From assembly GCA_032768795.1 (NCBI GenBank), contig CP136493.1, positions 2,232,001 to 2,296,000 of the forward strand: a stretch of DNA of 64,000 bases. Reading direction: 5' to 3'. Shown here piece by piece: positions 21,901-31,897 of this stretch (within the stretch, counting starts at the first letter, position 1; each line of letters begins with the position of its first letter). Source of the DNA: Tremella fuciformis (taxonomy: Eukaryota > Basidiomycota > Tremellomycetes > Tremellales > Tremellaceae). The position numbers were made by a program, and so were the translations under genes. Below the pieces are notes generated by a model. The model made no database searches and had not been told where the DNA came from. It saw only the letters and a program-made list of their open reading frames with translations.

Positions 21901-24900
21901 TTCGTAGGGCAAGTCACCCATTGAATCGCTCGTCGGGATCCCTCCTTCAACAAAAGGAAAAAAGGTGGCCAGACGTAGTCGAATGGTGTCGAACACCTTG
22001 GATGGCAGCGGGCGTTGGTTCGAGGGATTTATTGAGGCTGCCGAGGTTGACACCCCTTTGAAAACCTTCAATTGGCGATATCGCTGGATGACCATATCGA
22101 CATACACATCGTCTGATATTGTCGGGAATCGGTCGCAATCTTTCGCCTCCTTTTCTCTCCTGCGCGGTGGCGTTGCAATTCGCCGTCTTTTGGACGGCGA
22201 TGGCTCGTCCACAACCTGAATGTCGTCGTCCGAATCTGACAACTGCTGAATCGCTGCTCGTCTCTTCCGTGCGTCGAAAAAGGCCACCCATAATTTCTTC
22301 ACATGGGCACTTCGAGCGGCGGAGAATACAGGCATTGCCGCTTTGACCGGAATCGATGCAGGAGTTCGCACCGTCTGTTCGACGATCTTGGTCGGGCTGA
22401 TAAAGTCGACTGGATAGGCGGGAGTAGCTGGGACTGCGACAGGATGGATCTCAAGTGATGTAGACCGTCGAGCAGAAATACTTGCCTGTTCGCCGACCGA
22501 CGCTTCAGCCTCTGCTGGAACTGATGCGATAGACTGTATTGGCGTGTCAACTTGAGCTGTTGCTAGAGCCTTGCGATGTCGAACGGCCGCAACCGTGGCG
22601 GAATGTTCGACATGCCGATTTACGGAAGCCATTGGGGATGGGGAGACTGAAGCGAGTCGAGGTTCGACAATCTGACTTGTTGTGTCGATCGAAATAAGTG
22701 GGCGAGCAGTGACATTCTTTTGAGCACCGCGCGATGGACTGACCTTACCCGAGTCGAACGTAGATGTGGTGTGAGGGGATTGTCGGCGTGACCTTGTTCG
22801 CTGCGCCGGCACTTGGTCTGGGACGGCTGCAGATGGTGCTGGACTGAGTGGAAGGCGGGCTTGAGCGCGGGTCCGTGGCGCTGACTTTTGGGTCGAGACC
22901 GATGCAGGAGGACTGAGAATGGGCTGCACCCGTGATCGGTGGGACAGCGCCACAGACGCTGTTGCGTTTTCGGGAACGGGGCTCGACAGGCCCTTAGCGA
23001 CGTTGGTGTGCTCAGCATCATGGGCCACTCTGCTCGCCGGACGCGCCTCTAGCCCCACAGGGATATCCGCGCGTCGTCTTTTGGGAGCTTTGATGGTCTC
23101 CGGCCGGGACGAGGATACTGTTGAGCGGGTATTCTCGTTCGAAACCGTTTCCTGTCGTTTCTCCGCTGCCAGGCGTCTCCCGATCAATTGCAGCTCAGAT
23201 TGTGAAATACCGGTCGGACGATGGAAATTGTACTTCCGGTAGTACTGAGAGCAAGCTGCCATTAATCCCGGCCTTGTTCGATTCGATTCGCACTCACCTC
23301 CACACATGACTTGGGGTTGACCGTCGACGAGCATCTTGCCGAAATTAGGTGAATCCGTGGTCCCGCAGTTGCGACACTGGTTCTTATTCCCGGGAAGTCT
23401 CCGTGTATCACGCGATCTTCTTTTGGGCTGGATGCCCTTCTTCTTTTGACGACGTCGAGTGGCGCAAGCTTGTATGAGCCATTGAAGTCTCCGAATTCAA
23501 TACGGACTCACCTCTGCAAAGAATACATTTGATGCCGTCCACCTCGCAATTTTCAAACCTTGACGCTTCCAAGCACCCGCATTCCGCGCATTTGCCGCGG
23601 AACCAAGGACCAACACCAAACTGGGGGGGTCGAGGTATAGCCTGAGGTCGAGTGCCGCCGAGGGCTTCAGAGTCCGCGTCCGAGTGGTTCGACAGTATCT
23701 GCAGCGCTCCAGTCTTTGATTCGGAAGAAGGTTCAGTTGTTTCAGGTTCAGTAGAAGACGGCTGGAACAGCTCCGTCGTCGTTTCCGAATCGCTGGTAGC
23801 CGCTTGCGTTTTGAGACCTTCCGAAGGATTGTTGTTGCGCTTCAGTACAGTTGCCAGCCGTTGCGAGCGTCGAATAAGGGGAGAGGCCGGCCTCGAAGCG
23901 GTCTCTACCGAATGTCGGTTCTCCTGGTCTGGAGTATCGTCTTGAGTATCGGATGGAGGCTGTTCGCTTTCGACATCAACTACTTGGTCCGCGTCGATCT
24001 CGCTTCCTATTTGTGAGGTATTGTATTCAGCGTCCTCTGCCCCTTTCGATTGACTTGAGAGGAGACGATGTTTGTTCAGGAGTCGAAGATCCGCCATATC
24101 CGCCTCAGGGGGACGATGGGATCCGTGTTTTCGGTAGTAGCTATAGCAGGCTGATGCTCAGTGCTAATTCACTGAGGACAAGCCGTGGACTCACCACTAC
24201 ACAGATACGTAAACTCGCCGTTTATCTTGGTTCGTCTGAAGAGTGAGGATTGTGTCGCGGGGCAATTGTGGCAGATCCCTTCCATCTTCGTTCCACGGGG
24301 CAAACCCGGGGGACGCGATTCTGGAGGAGGTAGGATATTCAGCTTTCCATATTTAAGATGTCGGTCGTAACATCCTGTTAAGTCAACAAGGGCTATCACT
24401 TGGAACTTACGTGTGCACAAGTGCATGTACTTGCCGTCGACCATTCGACGTTTGAACACATACGATTCGGTTTCACCACAGTGATGACACAAGCCCGTCA
24501 TTGTCTCTCCAGGTCGCAAGTGCGCAGGTCGTCCAGGCGCCGGTGGCACAAGTCCGTCATGGCTGACTGGCAGGATATCACTACGCCCATCGCTGTCGTC
24601 CGAGACCCCTTCCCCGTCAAAATTGTCATACTTGTGATCCGAAGCCTCGGAATCGCTGATTCGTGTACGTCTCCCGTTCGCATAGCTATAATTCCATTTG
24701 CCGCTGCTCAATCTGTAGCGCTTCCGGTAGGCTGGAGCGACTGCAAATCCAATAGTTGCCGGATTGATCGTGGCCTTGTCGGGTTCCGGCTTGTTCAACC
24801 TCCATAGGTGGCGGGGCCGCAGTTTTCCCACATGATTGTGCCAATAGCTCCGACATGCTGTTGTAAGCGATAGAGTAGTTTCTCAAGCAGACTCACCACT

Positions 24901-27900
24901 GCACATCATCATGTTCTTATCCCCAACAAGAACTCGGTGGAAATTCGCAGACTCAGTCGCCCCACAGTTTTCACAGAGTCCCTTGATTTTCTCCCCGCGC
25001 TCCAGCCATGACGGCCGGCTGAACAGTCTCTTGCCCTCCCTGAGTGTAGAGCGTCGTTGCAGTCGTCGTTTCATTGCATAGTCAAACTCGACCCTAGCGG
25101 CCGCAGTTTTGTCCAGGATCGTTGACTGGTCCGCAGTCTCCGGATTCATCGATATCTCCTGCGCCAACTTTGAGCTCGCCCTTGTCTTTCCCAAAGTTTT
25201 TGGGAGCGAGGACTTGACGTCTGTGATAGGCGGGATCATGCTAATCTCCCCAAATATGTCTGACTGTGCACTGCCGTGAGGCAGCGCTTCGAACGCTTCC
25301 ACATCGAGCGGCGAAGGCGATTTCGTGTCAAATTTGGGTGAGCGAGGGGACGGAGACCTGCCAGAGGCTGGGGCAAACCCGCTGTGCGTGGGGTCAGTCC
25401 GTTCGACAGGAGAGGTGTCACGCTGCACCTCGCACAGGGGGGCTGGAGATATATTTGGGTCATTCGCTACCCCTCTGCCAGGGGCATCTTCGTCTGGCGT
25501 AAGACCATCGATTCGCACGCTCTTTTTGTCCTGCCATGGATTCCGCTTCAATTTTGGAATGGCGCCCATCTTCTTCGTTTTTGTATTGTATAGCCGCCGC
25601 GCGTAGATGAGCATCAGCGGGAACGAATTGCCGGCCCAGGCGGCTTCGGTTGGCGAATGAGCATATTCGACTCGGTGATCATCGACGATCCACCATGTGT
25701 TCTCGAGACGAATGATCCCGAAGTTATGGGCGGACTGGAGGGACCTCCCAGAGCGACAAATGACGCCTCGTAGATGCCATTCGTTGAGCGCGTCGGGTCC
25801 AGAGGCTAGATCCTTGTCCAGGACGAATCGCTCGGCTAGTGGGAATTCAGTCGTAATGTCGACTTCGCCCGTTGCGCCAGCCACGATCCCGAACGTCCAA
25901 GGTAGCTCATCTGCCGTTACCTCGCTCCAGTTTAGGTTTAAGCACATGAGCGGACCGCAGTTGTTGACCATAGGCTTGGCGGCGGCGTCGAATGACTGCC
26001 CGCAGGTCGCATTCTGGCACAAATGTGAGTGGGAGGATATACCGTCTTCCACAGCAGCGACAATCATGTCACTGATGTGTTTGTCGGGTGTGCGACCTTC
26101 GGCAGGTGTAGGGCGAATGTACATCGCGGACTGAACGAAGGAATCTGGATCAGACCAACTATCTTCACCACAGGAGGGGCACTCGGCAAAAGCAGCTACG
26201 TGAAAGGCGAATAGATCCTGGAAGCGGCGGTCGTCGCTACCTCCTTCTCGAATGGCGTCAAGATGTAGAAGGAGCTTATCGAGGAAGAAGCGCGGGTCTT
26301 CTTGACCCTCGCTTTCAACGACTTCGCTTTCTAGTCAAAGTCAGCAAAGGTAGTATGCGATGTGTGCCAAGAGAGGATTCACCAGCCATGACGTGTCGCA
26401 TGTGGGGTACGGTTTGTGCCTCGCGTTCGACCAAGGCTTGCCGGAAAAGGAGGAGTTGCTCGACAACAGGATCTTGCAGGTGTGCCTGTAAGTCTATAAA
26501 TGGCCAAGTCTCATCGAAAGCTTTGATGAACGGCTCAGTTCTTGTCAAGGTCTGAAGGACAGAGGTGATGTAGCAATCGGCGCCGGTATTGCGTACTCCC
26601 ACCGGTCGCTGGCGAGCCAGTTTCTGCTCGAATGAGGCCGGCAGTCCCAAAGTGCTACGGCTTCCCTTCAAGCCGGGCTTGCGATTGGGGTCATTCGGGC
26701 GAATGAATCCGGGGCGGCCGGGTGCAGCTCGACTCCAAGATTTGTAGTCAGGCAGCTCCGATGCGGGCTCGTGCTCGGTTTCAGGCAGATACTCGTCGAA
26801 TGGAGGCGCGGGGGCGGACTCAGCGGATGGCTGCCACGGCCAAGATCCCGCTTCATCCGTGACATTTTGGAAGCGACGTCCGATCGGACTGACATCCGGT
26901 GACAGGCGTTCGGGCGATGGAGAGATGACGATTCTGGGCTTTGGCGGCGCAGACGGAGGCTCGCTTTGTTGAGCACTATTGCCTGTGAGATTTATGCTTG
27001 CAAAGTTGCGAGCAGGTGTGACAGGAGTTTTCCCGCTCACGGGTGGATCGAGAATGATATCACCGAGATCGCCAAGGTCACCGAAATTCTCGTCCCAAGA
27101 TCTGAGTCTGTCTAGACGATCCTCCCCGACAAAGTCCGTCTCACCATCGTGTTCCGAGACGGCACGTATCCTCTTGCGAGATGAGAGGAATTCGCGGATA
27201 ACGGCAGTATTTTCCTCGAAATCCTGTACGGGACCGCAAAGCTCGAGCCACCTGACAGCCCAGACATGCGAACAGAACTTGCCGGTTCTCCTCCAACCGT
27301 CACACGTACACCAATCCCGACCGCCCACGGCATGTTCGCCACAGTAAAATGTCCTACTTCGGCCATTGACCCCATTGGCGAAGTCGATTACGCTGTAGAC
27401 GATGTCCTTGAACTTCGATCGATGGTTGGCAGGCACAAGCGGGAGGGGGCAGACATGGACACGGTCGCGATCCCAGGCTTCTCGTCCACCAAATAAGCAG
27501 CTGATCAAGAAAGGGTCGGCCCGAGATTGATTGGGCGGGGTGTTGGCGTAGAAAGGGAAGTAATTATTGATAAGAATGGCAACTAACCGATCCAAACTAA
27601 CAAGGTCAGCCGACATGGGCGAATGGGAAGAAAAGGAAAAGGCAGACCGTTTATTTGCCGTGAGCCCCAAAAACAGCTTGGCGAACGTAAGAAAAGCGGC
27701 TTCGGCATAGTTGTTCGTCGACCAGGGACCATCCCGGCTCACATGAGCTGGTAAGCCGTAGTCGACAGTCATCTTCCTGTGGCTTTCCGAGAACCATTCG
27801 CGTTGCAAGTACTCGTCAAACTGCTGCCAAACCTGGCCTGTGTCCTCCGCAATCCTGTTGACTTCTAGTTCGAAATTGCGATAGTATTCTGACCACTCGG

Positions 27901-30105
27901 CTTCGGCGGGACAGCGCTGGCACGTACGTAAGGCATTCAATACCGACTGCGTCTTCAACTCGGCGCCTCTGGCTGTACCGAGTATTCGACGAATCCTGGA
28001 GCGACAGGCGCGGACCAAATGGAACTGGCAAAGTCGGATGGTCACATGCGGGAAAACGCGGCGAATGGCGCCGATCTCGGCATCGGCAGCGTCGACCATC
28101 ATAAAACGCGGTTGATACCCGCTTGAGCTGTCCAAAACATCCCGACATGCCGCTTCGATATCGTGCGGCAGCGCGCCAAGGACATCTGGGCGATTGATCT
28201 TGTGGACGTATTCGTACGCCGCATGTTCGCACGCCCGTTTGAATGTCTCTAATAGAAAAGTGTACGCTTGAATGTCATTGCGGTCCGATATCATCGTAGC
28301 CACTGGGGATCAGGCTATTTTGCAAACTTGATATCAGCAGGCTTACCAGGGATCATGCGGTTTTTGTTATTGATGGTCGAGAGTACAGTGAAAGGCAACC
28401 CCATCGCTGTCATGTTCTTGTGGGAAGTATCGCAGTACATTCCCTTCTCTCCTGTCTGCAGGATGGCCGTAAGTACTGCTTCCCGAGTGGCAATGACGCA
28501 TTGGAATCGCGACGATGGGTCGATCTCTTTGATCTCAGTGCCATCGACATACTCGGGGAATTGGGCACTGCGACGATCAGCGTATGCCATGGGAGTCGAG
28601 GTGAGAATAACGCTAAAAAGGCTTCTGGATGGCGTTTGCACAAAATTGCTACCCCGGCCAAGGCATCGGCATGGACGTGAGTCTTTTTAGACGCAGTTAC
28701 GACCGCCTGTGAGAGGTCGCGTGGACTGGGCAGTCGCCACGGAGCGTGCGTTTTGAGCCAGATTACTTCTGGATCAGATTGAGTGGTGGCGTCGTTCCAC
28801 CCTGCCTGTCAGGCCGGGAAAAGTGAATAAAACCAAGTACTCACACTGATTCATCCTTCCTGCAGACATGCCATAGCCCGACGCCGCCTGGTGCAACATG
28901 CGGCGAACATATGGTGACACGCGCAAATAGCTTGTATCGGATGTCTGCGGATGCCGTCGACTGTTCATCATGTAGATCGTGCAGACACCCGCTCGAACTT
29001 GATCGACTGTCATCTCGACCTGTAGCGTTCAGCTCGCCGGTATAAGACGGTTCGAAAGACGGACCACAGCCTCCACATTGCAAGAGCTGCTGACAGACTC
29101 GTCGACATCTTCCTCGTCATCTTCGAACTTCAATGTCAGTCGCGCTTTGTGCGGGCGAATGCGAGGTACTTCTCTATAGCTTTTCCGTTCGACATTTCGG
29201 TCGTCACCCGACCCGATCCTCTGAGCGGCAGACCACACCATCTCTTCCGCCAGCGAATCTGCCCCGCCCAATAGAGGATGCTGGGGTCCTCCCTCCTCGT
29301 GCTCATGATACTCGCCGCAGCTTCCATTACACCGATAGATAGCGCGGAGTACGACTGCATCCTTCTTGTGCTTGTGCTTTGGGTCGATGGACATCACGAA
29401 ATGGCGAGCGAGTATATCTGCCGCTCGCATCCCTGGACCAGACAACCATCGAATGGAGCAACCCCGGAACATGCGAATCTTTTTGACCAAGTAGTCATTC
29501 TTCTGCGACAGGTCAGCATCTTGCGACCGACTATATAGGCTTACCTGTCGAGCGAACTCCCGATGAAGGTCATTGAGCGGGACGACAGTCTTGTCATACC
29601 CCTTGAGCGAATTTCGCCTGCTGCGTAGCCAGCCGGTCAAGGTAAGTCCGGCTGTCGGAGTGTGAGGGAAGTGGGCTGGAAGAGGGATCCCATCACTCAG
29701 TGGCCGCGTGGCAGGGACACCGTCCTTTGCTGTTTCGGCGACACGATAATGCGGTGTGCGCACTCGCTGCTCCCATTCAGCATATTCGCGACATTCTGGG
29801 TTGTCGAATGTATCCGCGAGCGACGGCTGGTCGTCATTGAGCTCGGTGATCGACGCCCAGCCATAGTCTTTGGACCCCTGGTCATCGTGGGCATCATCAA
29901 GCTCGTCCACAGAGGCATTGTCAGTCAAGGCCGTCGACAAGTGTGAGGCGACCGGGGTCGACACCTGGGACAAGGTCGACCGGGAAGACCGGGTCCATGG
30001 TCTGCGGGGCCGCCCACGTGGACTGCCTCGGGTACGCTGCACAATTAATCCCGACGGGATCGCTCCGTTGGCGCGAGGAGCTTTAGGTCGATGAGGTCTA
30101 TCCAT
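20928..30105 (-). CDS. Giant MULE transposase-SWIM-USP-5xGATA-Ulp1 fusion protein
   Basis: A 9.2-kb gene with about a dozen or more short introns, encoding roughly 2700-2800 residues. Order: low-complexity N-terminus; MULE (Mutator-like) DDE core with Asp in MYCDTSHKN, Asp in MMVDAADAE, CQFH and Glu in NNYAEAAF; SWIM finger CTCDGWRRTGKFCSHVW; ubiquitin-specific protease with Cys box GVRNTGADCYITSVLQ and His box SAHNFGII/WWIVDDHRV; five GATA-type C2C2 fingers; a Ser/Thr-rich linker; and a Ulp1-type SUMO protease with His in NGHFAAL, Asp in VVVFDG, Gln and Cys in QPDGNNCGPLAV. MULE, SWIM and USP-Cys share one exon; the USP-His box and finger 1 share one exon; finger 5 and Ulp1-His share one exon, so the fusions do not depend on intron guesses. 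Start chosen at 30105 (MDRPHRPKAPR). Separate shorter transcripts remain possible. Confidence 0.8.
23240..24990 (-). other. Array of five GATA-type zinc fingers, each cut by a phase-1 intron
   Basis: Finger first halves: GLCENCGATES (24970), GLCHHCGETES (24490), GICHNCPATQS (24272), GKCAECGCLEA (23590), QCRNCGTTDS (23375). In each, the third Cys is followed by one residue and a phase-1 intron. The next exon supplies the fourth Cys and a basic tail (ACSQYYRKYNF for finger 5). The C-x2-C-x18-C-x2-C spacing with YYRK is GATA-like. Confidence 0.85.
25590..26610 (-). other. USP-type deubiquitinase domain
   Basis: The Cys box (near 26573) and the His box (near 25728) are about 280 residues apart once a short intron (GTGAAT...CTAG, near 26332-26388) is removed. 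Paired cysteines (CPSCG, CQNATCG) between them suit the USP fingers. The ending SFPLMLIYARR matches the usual C-terminal strand. The His box reads AHNF where canonical enzymes read GHYV, so activity is likely but not certain. Confidence 0.8.
27240..27345 (-). other. SWIM zinc finger
   Basis: CxC...CxH spacing in CTCDGWRRTGKFCSHVW, downstream of the DDE core. This is the usual position in MULE/FAR1-type transposases, where it binds DNA or protein. Confidence 0.85.
27690..28440 (-). other. MULE transposase catalytic core
   Basis: Asp-1 (YCDTSHKN) lies near 28428, Asp-2 (MVDAADAE) near 28095 and Glu (NNYAEAAF) near 27705. CQFHLVRACR follows Asp-2 as in MULE enzymes. All three catalytic acids are present, so the core could be active. 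Confidence 0.85.
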
Positions 30106-30693
30106 TCTTTGTACTTTCAAGTGTTCAAAGAGGTGAATGAGACAACGTCAGTTCAAGAGTCAGTACGCATTCTCTCTTGAATGGGAGAACCACTGGGGCT
30201 CGGAGCTGATGCCGGTGCTGATGCTGATGGTGATGGTGATGGCGAGGCTGATTGTTGATGAAACGTTAACCCGCACAGACCCTTTGCCGCACAGATGAAC
30301 CCCCGATTGGCTGTTCCAGGTCTGTTGCGACCCATGGCGAACACAGCGAATACAGTGCCTAGCTCACTTTGCATACGACGAATGGCATCCTACATGTCGG
30401 GAGAGTAGCGAATGCGACTCAAATCTAGTCGAATGGGGCTGATTCACCTTATGGATACAAAACCCGCTGCCGAGGGAGCAGAAATTCGGACCCCTGCTGG
30501 TAAGGTCATGAAAATCAGCCCAAAGGTCAGCATAATCTATAGATATACGAAGTCAGGGCCGGAGGAGTCCGGACTGAATTTGGGTGGCTGTCCAGAGCTT
30601 GAGGCGTATAACGGAATAATGCCAAATCATGCCTATCCTGGCCTCTCCCGGTCACGTCTATCATGCATGAAAGCTTACAACCACCACGACAAG
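30106..30693. other. Spacer between giant gene and Cys-rich gene
   Basis: No gene is convincing. A GATGCTGATGGTGATGGTGATGG-like triplet run lies near 30212-30245. The 5' side of the giant gene and the 3' side of the Cys-rich gene meet here. Confidence 0.45.
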
Positions 30694-31585
30694 CTACAAC
30701 TGAGGAGAGGGGTCGTTCCTACGGCTCTTCTTACGTCTTGGGGTCGTTAGCAGCTCAGGCTGGTCCATGTCCGCGACAGTCGATGAATGCTCGCCAGTGA
30801 TGGATCGAGCCTTCGCAAGCATAGCCGCAGCCATCCTCTGTACCACCGACGCCGACAGGGGAGCCCCGGCATCAACTGACTGTCAGCATAAGCTATAGAA
30901 ACACACGAGCACTTACCATGAGATTGAGCCATAAGCTCAAGAGAGTAGAGCTGCCCGGTCAACTCTCTTAACGAACCGCCAAGGACCATCGCGGATTCGG
31001 CAGTAGCGGCCGGACGGCTCAGATCACAGCGACCAGCGGTGCCACGAGAAGCGCATTCGGCGCAAGCGCCAAGAACTTCATCCCCCTGGCTTATGCAGCC
31101 ATAGCGACAAAGACTGGTTTTCGATTGCCGACGGATGCACAGGTCGCAACGATAGCTGCCAAATCTGAGCAAGGCTTCGTTTGAGACGGCTTTGTTGTAG
31201 GCGTCTCGCATTTGTTTATACTGAACATTAGCCTAAGAGTCAAACACGAGCAAAGCACTCACGGCAGCGGTCTCCTCGCCAGACTTCAGAGCCTTCTCCC
31301 CTTTTCGACTGTCCGGAACCCGAAGCAGGCCGTCGAGTAGATCATCGGGCCAAGGTCGAAGGCTAAAAACGCCTTTCTTGGGCCACGAGTATTTCTCTTG
31401 GGCGTTCGCTGAAAATCAGTCTAGGCTGGTCGAAGACAAAACAGCTACGAACTGATGTGTGTTTTGCTCCATACTAAAGAAGGTTCTTGACCGTCCTCGT
31501 CATCGGGCGGGTCGCTTGCGGTTTTCGAACTGCCAGGAGCATCTTTGTGCGCAACTGGGGGAAGGGGGTTTGGTGGCGGTGTCAT
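30694..31585 (-). CDS. Element-borne Cys-rich protein of unknown function
   Basis: Four exons can be joined from ATG 31585 to TAG 30694. The order is a Pro-rich start (MTPPPNPLPPVAHKD), a W-P-K-K-G block (YSWPKKGVFSLRPWPDDLL), an alpha-helical YKQMRDAYNKAVSNEALLR segment, a cysteine cluster (YRCDLCIRRQ, LCRYGC, GACAECAS, GRCDLSR), a helical stretch (ELTGQLYSLELM) and a basic tail (TPRRKKSRR). The six to eight cysteines suggest a zinc-binding DNA or protein contact. I do not recognise the family. It sits between the recombinase and the giant gene on the same strand, so it may be part of the element's core machinery. Confidence 0.7.
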
Positions 31586-31734
31586 CGAGCCTAAGACAGA
31601 AGAGTAATGTGTTGTGCTGGGCGATAGATGCATGCTACATGTATACAGATATCAAGAAAAAGAAGACGGACCGACATAGACGTCCTTCAACGCACCTCGG
31701 TCAAAATCAACCGAGTACCGTTGAAAGCTGTGCA

Positions 31735-31827
31735 GTCAAAGGAAGGAGAGCATAGGCTCGACGAGTTAAAGGAAGGGAGACACAGGTCCGTTGAGTCAAA
31801 GGAAAGGAAGGGCTTCTTGTTTGACGA
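31735..31827 (+). repeat. Three tandem 30-33 bp units beside the recombinase gene
   Basis: Units begin GTCAAAGGAAGGAG (31735), GTTAAAGGAAGGGAG (31765) and GTCAAAGGAAAGGAAG (31795) and end CGACGA, CGTTGA and TGACGA. Lengths are 30, 30 and 33 bp. They adjoin the 10-bp phased repeats at 31831. Confidence 0.8.
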
Positions 31828-31830
31828 GTG

Positions 31831-31890
31831 CCTTTATGGGTCAACACGGGCAAGAGTTGGCAAAAGTTGGCAAAAATAGACACACGTTGA
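31831..31890 (+). repeat. 10-bp phased iterons downstream of the recombinase stop
   Basis: Six 10-bp units in exact register, best pair CAAGAGTTGG and CAAAAGTTGG, within a TTGGCAAAAG consensus. The recombinase stop codon is at 31898. A second array with the same consensus and period lies at 34221-34305. Confidence 0.75.
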
Positions 31891-31897
31891 ATGACGA

